The notes below the pieces were generated by a model. The model worked only from the letters and a program-made list of their open reading frames with translations, searched no databases and was not told the DNA's origin. Source: Pseudomonas sp. A34-9 (GTDB lineage: Bacteria > Pseudomonadota > Gammaproteobacteria > Pseudomonadales > Pseudomonadaceae). Taken from it: a stretch of DNA of 64,000 nt. A program made the position numbers and the translations under genes. Where the stretch lies: positions 3,684,501-3,748,500 of the forward strand of contig NZ_CP119967.1 in NCBI RefSeq assembly GCF_029543085.1. Reading direction: 5' to 3'. Below are positions 16,891 to 26,712 of this stretch, piece by piece (the first letter of the stretch is position 1; each line of letters begins with the position of its first letter).

Positions 16891-19503
16891 ATGGACATTT
16901 CCAGCTATGCAGCCCCGCTTCCACCGCGCCAGAGCGCCGTCACCCGGCGCCTGGCCGTCGCGGTGGGTGCGCTGTTCGTCAGTGGCGTGATTGCCGCGAC
17001 GGTGGCTCTGCTGGGGATCGCCAATAAGCTGGACACCGAGGAAATCAACAAAACCCGCTTCTATTCAGCCCGCGCTCTGGAAAACCGCATCACCGCGTCA
17101 AAGAACTACATCACCAGCTACGCCTACTGGACCACCGCCTACGAGCATTTGAGCGGTCAGGTCGACACCGACTGGGCGTACACCGAGCAGAACGTCGGCA
17201 AGACCCTGTTCACCAGTGACGGTTATGACGGCGTTTTCGTGCTGAACCGCGAAGGCACCCACTACGCCGTGGTGCGCGGGCAATTGCTCGACGCCGAGTT
17301 CTCCGCGTTTGTGCAATTGAGCGTTACGGCGTTGCTGGATCAAGTGCTGGGCCAAAGTGACCTGAGCAAGCCTGTCACTCGCTATTCACTGTTCGAAGGC
17401 TGGCCAGCGCTGGTCTCAGCGGCGGCGATCATTCCCAACGATGAGCGGCCACTTGGCGATCCGCAGACCGCCTCGGTGCTGGTGTTCGTCGACAAACTGA
17501 CCCCGACCAAACTGCGTCTGATCGGCAGTGGTTATGGCTTGAGCAACCTGACCCTGGCGCTGGATGAAACCCTTGCACCTGAGCGTCCACGCGTAGCGCT
17601 GGACAACACCGGTTACAGCCTGATCGCCGATCTGCAAAGGCCGGGGCAACATTTATTATGGTCATTGCTGCCGCCCCTCGGCGCGACCATGCTGGTGTTG
17701 ATGCTGCTGACCGCCTATTTCTTTCGGCACGCCTTGCGGTCATCGCAATACGTCGACCAGAGTTTTGCCGTCATGCAAACCTCCAATCAGGCCCTGGAAA
17801 TAGCCAACCGTGGCCTGGAAGCCAGCGAGGAACGCTTTCGCGCCGTGGCCGAAGCGGCGTCCGACTGGATCTGGGAAGTCGACCGCAACCTGGCGCTGAC
17901 GTACCTGTCGGCACGTTTCAGCGAAGTGACCGGTTACCCGCAAACCCTGTGGCTGGGGCAAGACATCGGCCACCTGTTGAGTTGCGACACCACGCCGCTG
18001 GAACTGTGGCTGAGAAAACTGACCGAGGAGAACAGCGCGAGTGACTTGCGTTGCACCTACCGTGACCACTCTGGCCAGACGCGCCATTGTCGGTTGTCCG
18101 CCCGGCCAATCTTCGACAAACACGCGGTCATTGGCTATCGCGGCACCGCCAGCGACATCACCGACGAGGTCGCCGCTCATGCGCAAATCCAGCATCTGTC
18201 GATGCACGACGCCCTGACCGGTCTGCCCAACCGCAACAAACTCGCGCGTTATCTGGATGAGGCGCTGCTGCTCAAGGAGCACGCGCCCCCGCTGTCGCTG
18301 TTGGTGATCGACCTCGACAACTTCAAACCGATCAACGATTCACTCGGCCACCCGGCCGGCGACGCCGTGCTGCAAGAAGTCGCTGCGCGCCTGCGTGAAT
18401 GCACCCGCGAACACGACATCGTCGCGCGACTGGGCGGCGACGAATTCATCGTGGTGCTCAACGGCATGGACAGTCAGCAGGAAATCGACAAGTTCTGCAC
18501 CCGCCTGATCGCCAGCCTGCATCAACCGATCGTCTTCGAACATCACCCGCTGCACATCGGCGCCAGCATCGGTATCTCGCTCAGTCGCCGCCACGGCTAT
18601 GTGCCCAGCGACCTGATCCGTTATGCCGACATTGCCCTCTATCAAGCCAAATCCGAGGGCAAGAACACTTGGTGTTATTTCGAAGCGCACATGAGCGACC
18701 AGATCCAGACGCGCCGGCAACTGGAGGATGACCTGCGCCACGCGCTCAAACACAACGAATTCATCCTGCACTATCAGCCGCGCTACAAGGTCGATGGCAA
18801 ACACATCGTTTCGGTCGAAGCGCTGGTGCGCTGGCAACACCCCACCAAAGGCCTGCTCGGCCCGGACCTGTTCATCCCGCTGGCGGAACAGACCGATCTG
18901 ATTGTCCCGCTCGGTCGCTGGGTGCTGCGCGAAGCCTGCGAAACCGCGCTGGGTTGGCCCGAAGACATTCTGCTGTCGGTCAATCTGTCGCCCGCGCAGT
19001 TTGCCGTCAGCGATGTGGTCGAGGATGTTCGCGAGGTGTTGATTCAAACCCGCTTCCCGGCCAGTCGCCTGGAACTGGAGATCACCGAAAACGTGATGCT
19101 CAACGACACCGACGGCGCCCTGACGACCATGAACGCCCTGAAACAACTCGGCGTGCGCCTGAACATGGACGACTTCGGCACCGGTTACTCATCGCTAGGC
19201 TATCTGCGCGCCTACCCCTTTGACGGGATCAAGATCGACAAGCGCTTCATTGCCTCGATCAGCAGCGGCACCAATGATCGCGCGGTGGTGCAAGCGATTA
19301 TCGGCCTGGGCAAAGCCATGGGCCTTACGGTGACTGCCGAAGGGGTCGAGACCGAAGAACAACTGGATATTCTCGGGGTCGATCAATGCAATGAGGTGCA
19401 GGGTTATTTCATGAGTCGGCCGATCGACAAAGTCGCGTTTGCGCGGCTTTTGCGCGATTCCAGAGGCGCGCAACCGAAGCTGAAGAAAGGCCGGGTAATC
19501 TGA
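16891..19503 (+). CDS. CHASE4-like/PAS/GGDEF/EAL c-di-GMP enzyme
   Basis: The protein has 870 residues from the ATG at 16891 (AAGGA upstream). A transmembrane helix at about 20-45 and another at about 260-280 flank a periplasmic CHASE4-like sensor with NYITSYAYWTTAYEHLSG. Then come a PAS domain (RFRAVAEAASDWIWEVDRNL), a GGDEF domain (LGGDEF at 515-519, with an RxxD I-site, REHD, five residues before) and an EAL domain (EAL at 643-645, LDDFGTGYSS-type loop as MDDFGTGYSSLGYLRAYP). Both active sites look intact, so it could make and degrade c-di-GMP in response to an outside signal. It is monocistronic. Confidence 0.92.
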   Translation: MDISSYAAPLPPRQSAVTRRLAVAVGALFVSGVIAATVALLGIANKLDTEEINKTRFYSARALENRITASKNYITSYAYWTTAYEHLSGQVDTDWAYTEQNVGKTLFTSDGYDGVFVLNREGTHYAVVRGQLLDAEFSAFVQLSVTALLDQVLGQSDLSKPVTRYSLFEGWPALVSAAAIIPNDERPLGDPQTASVLVFVDKLTPTKLRLIGSGYGLSNLTLALDETLAPERPRVALDNTGYSLIADLQRPGQHLLWSLLPPLGATMLVLMLLTAYFFRHALRSSQYVDQSFAVMQTSNQALEIANRGLEASEERFRAVAEAASDWIWEVDRNLALTYLSARFSEVTGYPQTLWLGQDIGHLLSCDTTPLELWLRKLTEENSASDLRCTYRDHSGQTRHCRLSARPIFDKHAVIGYRGTASDITDEVAAHAQIQHLSMHDALTGLPNRNKLARYLDEALLLKEHAPPLSLLVIDLDNFKPINDSLGHPAGDAVLQEVAARLRECTREHDIVARLGGDEFIVVLNGMDSQQEIDKFCTRLIASLHQPIVFEHHPLHIGASIGISLSRRHGYVPSDLIRYADIALYQAKSEGKNTWCYFEAHMSDQIQTRRQLEDDLRHALKHNEFILHYQPRYKVDGKHIVSVEALVRWQHPTKGLLGPDLFIPLAEQTDLIVPLGRWVLREACETALGWPEDILLSVNLSPAQFAVSDVVEDVREVLIQTRFPASRLELEITENVMLNDTDGALTTMNALKQLGVRLNMDDFGTGYSSLGYLRAYPFDGIKIDKRFIASISSGTNDRAVVQAIIGLGKAMGLTVTAEGVETEEQLDILGVDQCNEVQGYFMSRPIDKVAFARLLRDSRGAQPKLKKGRVI

Positions 19504-19528
19504 GACGTTTGAAATGTCCGCCGACTGA

Positions 19529-19744
19529 TCAGCGTTGTGTCCGACCCGGTTCACCGGTAAACACATTGCCCGCATCGCGCACCAACTGCCGCCATTCGGC
19601 GCTGGTGATCAGGCCTTGCTCCTCCATTTCATCGGCGGCCTTGAGCAGCTCGTCATACTGTTCTTCCGGGTCCAGACGCATCTGCGACTGCGTCGCCAGT
19701 TTTCGCCATGCCGCCAGTTTGTCTTGTTTGCGCTGATCGAACAT
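19529..19744 (-). CDS. Small uncharacterised protein
   Basis: The protein has 71 residues from the ATG at 19742-19744. It is charged and helical (MFDQRKQDKLAAWRKLA, then ADEMEEQGLITSAEWRQLVRDA). No known domain is recognised. Longer readings up to 19915 would add a stretch rich in Arg and Ser without a ribosome site and look non-coding. It is convergent with the c-di-GMP enzyme gene. Confidence 0.6.
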   Translation of the reverse strand: MFDQRKQDKLAAWRKLATQSQMRLDPEEQYDELLKAADEMEEQGLITSAEWRQLVRDAGNVFTGEPGRTQR

Positions 19745-19932
19745 AGGGAATGATCTCGTGAAGGACTCCACAGGTAGAAAGAAACGAGATCGCGATGGTT
19801 CAGCGCAGTCGACGGATGGACAGCCGCGTGCGCGAGCGGACCTTGAAACACCTTGATAGAAGCGCTTCAGGATGGTAATCAACTGCACGGCCGAGAGGCC
19901 AGAATGGAATCTCACCCTGAGGACACACGGAA

Positions 19933-20673
19933 ATGAGTATGCAAAAAATCCTGGTCACCGGTGCTGCAGGCAAGATCGGCAGCGCCTTTTGGACAGCGTA
20001 TGGCGATGAACTGGATTTGCGTTTAGCCGACGTGGACGTAAAAAACATTCCGCACTCGGTCGAAAGCCTTTCGCTCGACATCACGGATCTACCCCGCTGC
20101 ATTGAGGCCTGCGAAGGGATACACACCGTGATTCATCTCGCAGCGGATCCGAACCCGGACGCTGACTTCATGACCTCTGTACTGCCAGTGAACATTGTTG
20201 GCACCTACAACATGCTTCTCGCCGCGAAAACTCAAGGCTGCAAACGTTTCATATTTGCCAGCAGCGCCCAGGCCATTGAAGGCTATCCAAAGGACGTTCA
20301 AGTCCACGAATGCATGGCACCCAGACCCGGCAACCTTTACGGGGTGGGCAAAGCATTCGGGGAAGCACTGGCAGCAATGTTTGCAAATGATGCTCAGATG
20401 ACGACCGTCGCCGTGCGCATTGCCAACGTCGCACACTTCCAACCTGGGGAAAGCCAAAGTCACAGGGACGTCGCGGCATTCATCAGCTTGCGCGATGTTG
20501 TTGCGTTACTGCGCAACTGCGTGGAGGCCGACTTGACGGGGTTCCACGTTGTCCATGGCGTCTCGGACAACAGATACAAGCGTCTTGCGATTGATAAGAC
20601 CAGAGAGGTCGTAGGCTATACGCCCCTGGACGATGCATTCAAAATTCTGGAGGGGCACGTACTGCCTCATTGA
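19933..20673 (+). CDS. NAD-dependent epimerase/dehydratase-type SDR (uronate-dehydrogenase-like)
   Basis: This 246-residue Rossmann protein has the glycine motif GAAGKIG at residues 10-16, the Asp in LADVDV that selects NAD, and the catalytic Ser-Tyr-Lys set in FASSAQAIEG and YGVGKAFGE. The short form and the HLAADPNPDADF motif resemble uronate dehydrogenases that oxidise galacturonate or glucuronate to aldarolactones; the neighbours give no pathway support. The start follows ACGGA upstream; the Met three residues on is also possible. Confidence 0.8.
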   Translation: MSMQKILVTGAAGKIGSAFWTAYGDELDLRLADVDVKNIPHSVESLSLDITDLPRCIEACEGIHTVIHLAADPNPDADFMTSVLPVNIVGTYNMLLAAKTQGCKRFIFASSAQAIEGYPKDVQVHECMAPRPGNLYGVGKAFGEALAAMFANDAQMTTVAVRIANVAHFQPGESQSHRDVAAFISLRDVVALLRNCVEADLTGFHVVHGVSDNRYKRLAIDKTREVVGYTPLDDAFKILEGHVLPH

Positions 20674-20902
20674 GCTGGTACGTGCGGCCAGGATGAACCC
20701 ACTGCGAACAAAGATCGCCACTTCGCCTGCTGCCGGTAGACAGGGCAGATAACGCTGCACATGCATCTGGCTTTTCTCGCGATCAGTCCGTGCCGTGCTG
20801 ATTGCCATTGCCGGGCAAAAAGCCAAATTGCCATGTGTTTCGTTCGTTCTTTGTTACGTCGCACTGTTCATTGCCCGTTCTTGCCTGCCTGGAGTTTTCT
20901 CG

Positions 20903-23029
20903 ATGCCCGCGTCCAAATCCCTGCCCACCGCCCTGCTGGGCCTGGCCCTCGCCTGCCCGGCAATGGCCGAGACTCAAGGTCTGGAACTGGGGCAAGTGCT
21001 GATTTCGGCCGAGGACCGCGACGGCACCGATGCTTCTGTCGAAGAAGCCAAAACCCGTCTGGAACAAGTCCCCGGCGGCACCAACGTGGTCGACATGCGC
21101 CAGCCGTTACAGGGCCGCGTGGCGAGCAATCAGGATGTGCTGGCCTATCAGCCGGGCGTTTACGCGCAGTCAGCGGGCAACGAAGGGGTGAAGATTTCCG
21201 TGCGTGGGTCTGGCATCAACCGCGCGCCGGGCGCCCATGCCTCGGGGCTGTACACCATGCTCGACGGCCTGCCGCTGACCGGCCCGGGTGGCACGCCGTA
21301 TGAATTGCTCGAACCGCTGTGGGTTGATCACGTTGAGGTGCTGCGCGGCGCCAACGGCTTCGATCGCGGTTCGCTGGCATTGGGCGGTGCCATCGATTAC
21401 GTCAGCCACACCGGTTACAACGCGCCGAAACTGCAAGTACGCTACGCCACCGGCAGCCACGGTTATCAACAGCGTCAGGTCAGTTCCGGGCAAGTGCTCG
21501 GCGATTTCGATTACTACGTGTCGCTCACCGACGCCAACGCCGACGGCTATCAGGATCACACCGCCAGCGAGAGCAAAGGCGTGATCGCCAACTTCGGCTA
21601 TCGTTTCAACCCGAACCTGGAAACCCGCTTCTACATCCGCTACCGCGAGACCGACAACGACCTCGCCGGCCGCGTGACCAAGCACTCCATCGAACACTCG
21701 CCGCGCGCGGCCAACCCGTCCTACGTGGCGCGCGATGACAGCCGCAAACAGCCGGGCAGCACCTTCATCGGCAACAAGACCACCTATTACATCGACGACG
21801 ATTCGAGCATCCAGACCGGCCTCGTTTACCACGACTACCCGATGGACCTGCGCGAAGGCCCGAACCGTTTGAAAGTCGCCTACACCGACGTCAGCGGCAC
21901 GTTCGACTACAAACGCCGCGACACGATTTTCGGCATGGAAAGCCGCAGCAACGTCGGCCTGCGCGTGACCAAGCACCTGCCCAACGACGGCGCCAGCGAG
22001 TTCGTGCGCATCCCCTCCGGCAACACCGCCAGCTACGTGCCCGGCACTCGCATGCGCAACTTCACCTATCAGGGCTCGGACACCGTTCTGCATTTCGGCA
22101 ATGACCTGGAAATCGCCGACGACCTCTGGCTGACCACCGGCCTTGCCGCTATCTACACCCGCCGCGAAAGCGCCGTGACCTACCCGCAAAGCGGCGGCAA
22201 AACCAGCATGAACGACTGGGACTACGCGCCGCGCCTCGGCTTGCGCTACCAGATCACCCCGGACCTGCAAGTGTTCGGCAACCTCAGCCGCTCGGTTGAA
22301 GCACCGCATCCGTGGTCGCTGATCTACAGCTCCAACGTGCGCTTCCCGGCGGGTAATGGCGCCGCGACCGGCACGCAGAAAGACCCGATCAAACTGCAGA
22401 ACCAGACCGCGACCACGCTGGAGCTGGGCGGTCGTGGCGACAGCGCCCTCGGTGAATGGAGCCTGGCGTGGTACTACGCGCAGGTGCGGCATGAATTGTT
22501 GTCGGTGTTGCCGGATGCCAACGCCGTTACACCTTATGAGTTGAACGCCAGCCCCACGGTGCACCAAGGCATCGAAGCCAGCCTCAACAGCACACTCTGG
22601 TCGGCTGCCGACGGTCGTCGGTTGGGTCTGCGTCAGGCGTATACCTTCAGCGACTTCCACTATCGCGATGACGATCGCTTCGGCGACAACCGCCTGCCCG
22701 GTCTGCCGATGCACTACTACCAGGGCGAATTGCGTTACGACTGGCCGCAGGGTTTCTTTGCGGCGGTGAATACGCAACTGGTGTCGAAGGTGGCCGTGGA
22801 TTACGCCAACAGCTACTACGCCGATCCCTACGCACTGTTCGGCGCGACGCTGGGTTACAACGCGCCGAAGGGTGACTGGCAGGGTTGGGTGGATATGCGC
22901 AACCTGACCAACAAGCACTACGCGGCAACGGTGACGCCGGGGTATGACGACAAAGGGTTGGATGCCGCTCGGTCTACGCCGGGTGAAGGGATGGGGGTTT
23001 ATGTCGGGGTGTCGTGGAGCTTGCTCTGA
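20903..23029 (+). CDS. TonB-dependent outer-membrane receptor
   Basis: The 708-residue receptor starts at the ATG at 20903, with TGGAG eight bases before it. A signal peptide ends CPAMAETQG. The plug has VISAEDRD-type TonB-box region, RVASNQDVLAYQPGVYAQSAGNEGV and VDHVEVLRGANGFDRGSLALGGAIDYV, and the barrel ends in VYVGVSWSLL. It has no signalling domain. Plug features resemble FecA/FoxA-group receptors, but the ligand is not assignable; no Fur box was recognised in the 230 bp upstream. A longer reading from 20795 adds 36 residues and is unlikely. Confidence 0.88.
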   Translation: MPASKSLPTALLGLALACPAMAETQGLELGQVLISAEDRDGTDASVEEAKTRLEQVPGGTNVVDMRQPLQGRVASNQDVLAYQPGVYAQSAGNEGVKISVRGSGINRAPGAHASGLYTMLDGLPLTGPGGTPYELLEPLWVDHVEVLRGANGFDRGSLALGGAIDYVSHTGYNAPKLQVRYATGSHGYQQRQVSSGQVLGDFDYYVSLTDANADGYQDHTASESKGVIANFGYRFNPNLETRFYIRYRETDNDLAGRVTKHSIEHSPRAANPSYVARDDSRKQPGSTFIGNKTTYYIDDDSSIQTGLVYHDYPMDLREGPNRLKVAYTDVSGTFDYKRRDTIFGMESRSNVGLRVTKHLPNDGASEFVRIPSGNTASYVPGTRMRNFTYQGSDTVLHFGNDLEIADDLWLTTGLAAIYTRRESAVTYPQSGGKTSMNDWDYAPRLGLRYQITPDLQVFGNLSRSVEAPHPWSLIYSSNVRFPAGNGAATGTQKDPIKLQNQTATTLELGGRGDSALGEWSLAWYYAQVRHELLSVLPDANAVTPYELNASPTVHQGIEASLNSTLWSAADGRRLGLRQAYTFSDFHYRDDDRFGDNRLPGLPMHYYQGELRYDWPQGFFAAVNTQLVSKVAVDYANSYYADPYALFGATLGYNAPKGDWQGWVDMRNLTNKHYAATVTPGYDDKGLDAARSTPGEGMGVYVGVSWSLL

Positions 23030-23041
23030 AGCCTTCCCCCT

Positions 23042-23110
23042 GCTGGCGATGGCGGATAGGCTGTGCCGAGGAAGTTGACTGACCCACCGCCATCGCTGGC
23101 AAGCCAGCTC
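23042..23110. repeat. Imperfect REP pair
   Basis: GCTGGCGATGGCGG (23042-23055) is nearly complementary to CCGCCATCGCTGGC (23087-23100). This extragenic palindrome follows the receptor gene and may act in 3' end stability. Confidence 0.65.
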
Positions 23111-23155
23111 TCACAATGATCTCGACGCTTTGCCCTGTTTTTGAACGAGTCACGG

Positions 23156-23956
23156 ATGAACACCATGGATACCCAACCAGAAAACCTGCTGGAAAAAAGC
23201 CTCAAACGGGCCGCCGACGAACCGGCACATCGTCCCGAGTTTTTCAACACCCTGTTGAATTCGAAGGTATACATCCTCGGAACTGCCGGTGAGGCCGACG
23301 GCCTGGTCAATCTCGAAGCCGGCAGCAACATCAGCATCGCCCATTGGCAAAAACCGGACGGCACACCGGTCATCCCGTTTTTCTCGTCACTGCAAACACT
23401 GCAACTGTCCATCGACAGCGAGCAGTCCTACCTGGAGATTCCCGCCCGCTCGTTGTTCGAAATCACACTGGGCGCCCTGCTCTGCCTGAATCCCAAGTCG
23501 CCGTACGGCAAAGAGTTTTTCCCGCAAGAGGTGCGCAATTTGCTCGCCGATGCCGTTGGCCAGACCGCCACGCAACGCACGGTCGAGAAAGAAACCAACG
23601 TGTTGCTCGGCCAGCCCGCCGAATACCCATCCCAAATGGTCCACTCGCTCACGCAGTTGCTCGTCAAACATTCCAATGTGAAGCGCGCGTTTCTGGCATT
23701 GATGCATGACACCTCGGTGGACGAAAAACCGCACTTGATCGTGGGTATCGAGGCGGACGGCGATATTGAGCGGGTTATGCGTGAGGCGGGTAATGTTGCC
23801 GGGGATACCGCGCCGCAGGGCGAGCCGGTTGATTTGTGCCGGGTGTCCCAAGGTGAAGCTGGCCTCAGTGATTACTTTCTCAGGGAGACCACGCCGTTTT
23901 ATGAGCGCAAGTGGGGCAATAAACTGCGTGCTTTCCTGGGGTTTGGTAAAGCGTGA
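23156..23956 (+). CDS. sseB: SseB-family protein (enhanced serine sensitivity)
   Basis: The protein has about 266 residues from the ATG at 23156 (Met at 23165 is an alternative). It carries the two-part SseB layout: an N-terminal domain with FFNTLLNSKVYILG, PFFSSLQTLQLSI and AFLALMHDTSVDEKPHLIVGIEADGD in the C-terminal SseB domain. E. coli SseB raises serine sensitivity when overproduced; SseB-like N-domains also occur in secretion-associated proteins. Followed after 51 bp by an unknown gene on the same strand. Confidence 0.8.
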   Translation: MNTMDTQPENLLEKSLKRAADEPAHRPEFFNTLLNSKVYILGTAGEADGLVNLEAGSNISIAHWQKPDGTPVIPFFSSLQTLQLSIDSEQSYLEIPARSLFEITLGALLCLNPKSPYGKEFFPQEVRNLLADAVGQTATQRTVEKETNVLLGQPAEYPSQMVHSLTQLLVKHSNVKRAFLALMHDTSVDEKPHLIVGIEADGDIERVMREAGNVAGDTAPQGEPVDLCRVSQGEAGLSDYFLRETTPFYERKWGNKLRAFLGFGKA

Positions 23957-24007
23957 CGTTTGAACCGGAACGCAACCCTCTCCAATGCCCACCCAGTCAG
24001 GAAATGA

Positions 24008-24658
24008 ATGAACTTCACCGATGAAATGGCGGCCGCTTTTCCTGCGGGCAATCCACTGCCCGCACGCCTTCGCCAGGCACTTGAGTTGCTGGAAGAACAT
24101 GGCTGCGTGCGCAGTCACCGCGATGGCACACGCTATATGACGCTGCATCCGGACCCTGCACACAGCGATGTGGCGACAACCGCTTTTTACCTGCCAGTAC
24201 CTGCCGACACCGCCCGCTGGACTAACAGCGATGATCCTGACGTAAACCAGCGCCTGATCATATTCCTCAGAACCGGCGGAGACGGCTCGTGGGCCGGGCT
24301 GTGGCTGGACGACAGCGGGCAACAGCGGTTCGTCCATCTGGGATCAGGGTCCGGGTCAACGATGCTTTGCGTCCTGACCGACACGATTGAAGACTTGTTG
24401 AGGCTGCTGGCTATCGGTTACGACGAGCTCTGCTGGCCGGAGCAGTTTCAACTGACCCCGGATGAAGTACGCAAAGAAGAATACGCCGAAGACGATTACC
24501 CTCCTCCGCCTCTTCTGTTGCGAAGCCACGTCGAGCGAACGCTCGGGCTGGGCATACCGGCGCGCGCAGCGGATCTGGTCCGCAGTACAGAGTGCATGGA
24601 TGTGAGCGAATCGAACGACCCTTTCTGGAACTGGCTCAAGCAGGTCAGTCGGCATTAA
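24008..24658 (+). CDS. Uncharacterised protein, SUKH/SMI1-like features
   Basis: The 216-residue acidic cytoplasmic protein has DEMAAAFPAGNPLPARLRQAL, a strand-rich middle (WAGLWLDDSGQQRFVHLGSGSGSTMLCVLTDTIEDLLRLLAIGYDEL) and a proline patch EDDYPPPPLLL. The LxIGYDELCW segment and overall size recall SMI1/KNR4 (SUKH) immunity-type proteins, but the match is weak. It sits between SseB and a lipoprotein gene on the same strand. Function unassigned. Confidence 0.6.
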   Translation: MNFTDEMAAAFPAGNPLPARLRQALELLEEHGCVRSHRDGTRYMTLHPDPAHSDVATTAFYLPVPADTARWTNSDDPDVNQRLIIFLRTGGDGSWAGLWLDDSGQQRFVHLGSGSGSTMLCVLTDTIEDLLRLLAIGYDELCWPEQFQLTPDEVRKEEYAEDDYPPPPLLLRSHVERTLGLGIPARAADLVRSTECMDVSESNDPFWNWLKQVSRH

Positions 24659-24722
24659 TCGCGACACTGTTCGATCACTTCCACTCCAAACCAGTTCTCA
24701 CCCCTCCCAAGGAAGGCACGTT

Positions 24723-25424
24723 GTGAATGACGTCAAACCCGACAATCGAAACACCCTGAATCGCGCTTGGCCGCTGTTTTTGCTGCTGGCATCGACAGCT
24801 CTGCTTAACACGGGCTGCTCCCATCCCCCGCCACCGATCGAACGCGACCCGTGCCTGGATGAAGGCCCGATCCAGAGTGCTGCTTACGATGACTGCGTGG
24901 CTGACCGTAAGGACGCAAGTGATGCTGCACTCAAAGCCATTCTTGGCAATGGCCCAGATCTTTACCCGCAAATGCGCCTCGCCGAGCCGGGCGAGGAGAC
25001 CTTTCAGGCGTCCGACTATCCGGACATCCCCAGCCCCATGAGTTACCGGACTGCTCGCTCATTTTCCGCGACGGAGCAGCAGGCGCTACCGTTCAAGATG
25101 AGAGTCCGCTGGAATTACACCTCCAGGAAACTTCTGCCGCGACCTCGTGATCTGGTACGCATGAATGAAATGGAGGCCCTTTTACTGTCGGCCGCGGCGG
25201 ATGATGGGCTCGCGAAGTGGGTGTGCACGGTCACGGGAGAACACCGTCGGGAGTGGATCTTCTACGCCCGAAGTGACACTGATTTCATGAGCCGGATGCA
25301 GGCGCTGCTGGCACCGAGCGGACCTTATCCTGTCGAATGGAGCGGTCGTAAAGAGCCTGCGCGCAGTGCAAATGGAGCAAGCCGTGTCGACATCCGCATG
25401 ACCCCTAAAATGTGTTTGGAGTGA
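24723..25424 (+). CDS. Uncharacterised lipoprotein, possible DUF695-like C-terminus
   Basis: The 233-residue protein starts at a GTG with AAGGAAGG six bases upstream. A signal sequence with the lipobox LLNTGC gives a lipid-anchored protein (Cys32). The mature N-terminus is proline-rich. The C-terminal 100 residues (ARDLVRMNEMEALLLSAA region, then WVCTVTGEHRREWIFYARSDTDFMSRMQAL) resemble DUF695-like domains that occur in immunity-type proteins. Envelope location is well supported; function is not. Confidence 0.65.
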   Translation: MNDVKPDNRNTLNRAWPLFLLLASTALLNTGCSHPPPPIERDPCLDEGPIQSAAYDDCVADRKDASDAALKAILGNGPDLYPQMRLAEPGEETFQASDYPDIPSPMSYRTARSFSATEQQALPFKMRVRWNYTSRKLLPRPRDLVRMNEMEALLLSAAADDGLAKWVCTVTGEHRREWIFYARSDTDFMSRMQALLAPSGPYPVEWSGRKEPARSANGASRVDIRMTPKMCLE

Positions 25425-25521
25425 TGAACAGGGACGCTTGCGGCAGGGACCGAAAATGGCGTTGTGCTGGATAAGTTGAAGAATGAAGCGCAGAGCTAGA
25501 ACGGCGCCATGAGCACGCCTC

Positions 25522-25589
25522 TTCGCGGGCTTGCCCGCGAAGTCGGAAACTCATTCAGCCTCGCAACCACTGAAGTGGCGCTGAATGAG
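25522..25589. repeat. Two hairpins before msrA end
   Basis: TTCGCGGG/CCCGCGAA (25522-25541) is a REP-like stem. CTCATTCAGC/GCTGAATGAG (25550-25559 with 25580-25589) is a second stem. They separate two convergent genes and may terminate one or both. Confidence 0.65.
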
Positions 25590-25602
25590 CGGCGTGCAGC
25601 GC

Positions 25603-26109
25603 TTACGCGCGCTTCGGCAGCTTCCAGTTAGGCCGAATGAAATGGCAGGTGTAGCCATTCGGAATACGCTCGAGGTAATCCTGATGCTCCGGCTCCGCTT
25701 CCCAGAACGGCCCCGCCGGTTCGATTTCGGTCACCACGCGGCCCGGCCACAGTTTTGAGGCGTCGACATCGGCGGCGGTGTCCTCGGCGATATCGCGCTG
25801 CGCTTCGTTGAGGTAATAAATTGCCGAACGATAGCTGCGACCGAGGTCGTTGCCCTGACGGTTGGGCGTGCTCGGGTCGTGGATCTGGAAGAAGAACTCA
25901 AGGATCTGCCGGTAACTGATCACCGCCGGATCGAAGGTGATTTCAATGGCTTCGGCGTGGTCGCCATGGTTGCGATACGTGGCGTTCGGCACATCACCGC
26001 CGGTGTAACCGACGCGAGTCTGCAACACGCCGGGATAGCGCCGCAGCAAATCCTGCATGCCCCAGAAGCAGCCGCCGGCGAGGATGGCGGTTTCGGTTTG
26101 AGTGGTCAT
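25603..26109 (-). CDS. msrA: Peptide-methionine (S)-S-oxide reductase MsrA
   Basis: This 168-residue protein has the MsrA active site GGCFWG with the nucleophile Cys14, the VGYTGG and [14 protein letters not shown] motifs, [18 protein letters not shown] and YRSAIYY. It reduces methionine-S-sulfoxide in oxidised proteins using thioredoxin. It is the short form without extra C-terminal resolving cysteines, and no fused MsrB domain is present. The start at 26109 is preceded by GAGAGG-like sequence. Confidence 0.95.
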   Translation of the reverse strand: MTTQTETAILAGGCFWGMQDLLRRYPGVLQTRVGYTGGDVPNATYRNHGDHAEAIEITFDPAVISYRQILEFFFQIHDPSTPNRQGNDLGRSYRSAIYYLNEAQRDIAEDTAADVDASKLWPGRVVTEIEPAGPFWEAEPEHQDYLERIPNGYTCHFIRPNWKLPKRA

Positions 26110-26201
26110 GGCTTGTGGTCCTCTCGGAAGTAGTACGCAAATGTACTTTTACAGATGAGCGATGAGTAACATAGGTGAAGACTCAAGGCCAAGGAAACGA
26201 T

Positions 26202-26579
26202 ATGCCGCTGCTCACATGGGACCCTTTCGACCTGGTTGCTGCGCTGGGCGTGATTCCTGTTCACGATGAGTATGGAACATCCCATCAGTACTTGGTCGAA
26301 CAAGGCTCCGTCAGTCTTGAACTGACGATCTGGCAATACGATTCGGATGTAGAGATTCAGGTTCGGGAAAAGTCGTTACCCAACCCCATTCTCAAATACA
26401 CAATGCTGGGGTGCCCCGGTATCCGGGTCGTGGATGACAAACGTGGAAAATTTGTAGAGTTTGCCGCGTCAAACACCTTCACCGGGCGATATGACGGGTA
26501 CTCAGTGATTCCCTATGGCCTTAGATTATGGGTCGATCCACAGATTTTTCTGGAGCCGTTCAGCTATCCAGCGGCTTAG
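26202..26579 (+). CDS. Small uncharacterised protein
   Basis: The protein has 125 residues from the ATG at 26202, which has AAGGA at six-base spacing; a GTG at 26175 is in frame but lacks a site. The chain is strand-rich (TSHQYLVEQGSVSLELTIWQYDSDVEIQVRE) and ends PQIFLEPFSYPAA. No family is recognised. Its size and setting among orphan small genes fit an immunity-type protein, but that is inference. Confidence 0.65.
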   Translation: MPLLTWDPFDLVAALGVIPVHDEYGTSHQYLVEQGSVSLELTIWQYDSDVEIQVREKSLPNPILKYTMLGCPGIRVVDDKRGKFVEFAASNTFTGRYDGYSVIPYGLRLWVDPQIFLEPFSYPAA

Positions 26580-26712
26580 GTTCAACAGCGTTTAAATAGG
26601 GCTGTCGCGAAGTGGGCCTTCAGCATCCCCCAAGGCTGGCGATAACCTGTTTGGTTGTTCAGTCGGATGTGCGCATTTTCGCACTGATTTACCTGCCAAT
26701 CTTCTATTGATT
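26580..26712. other. Short intergenic stretch, nothing recognised
   Basis: No gene or clear hairpin is visible in this 130-bp gap. Its GC is lower than flanking genes. Confidence 0.5.

Noticed and set aside
21170..22918. 582-codon frame antisense to the second TonB receptor
   Set aside because: Opposite-strand shadow of a strong gene, with repetitive composition.
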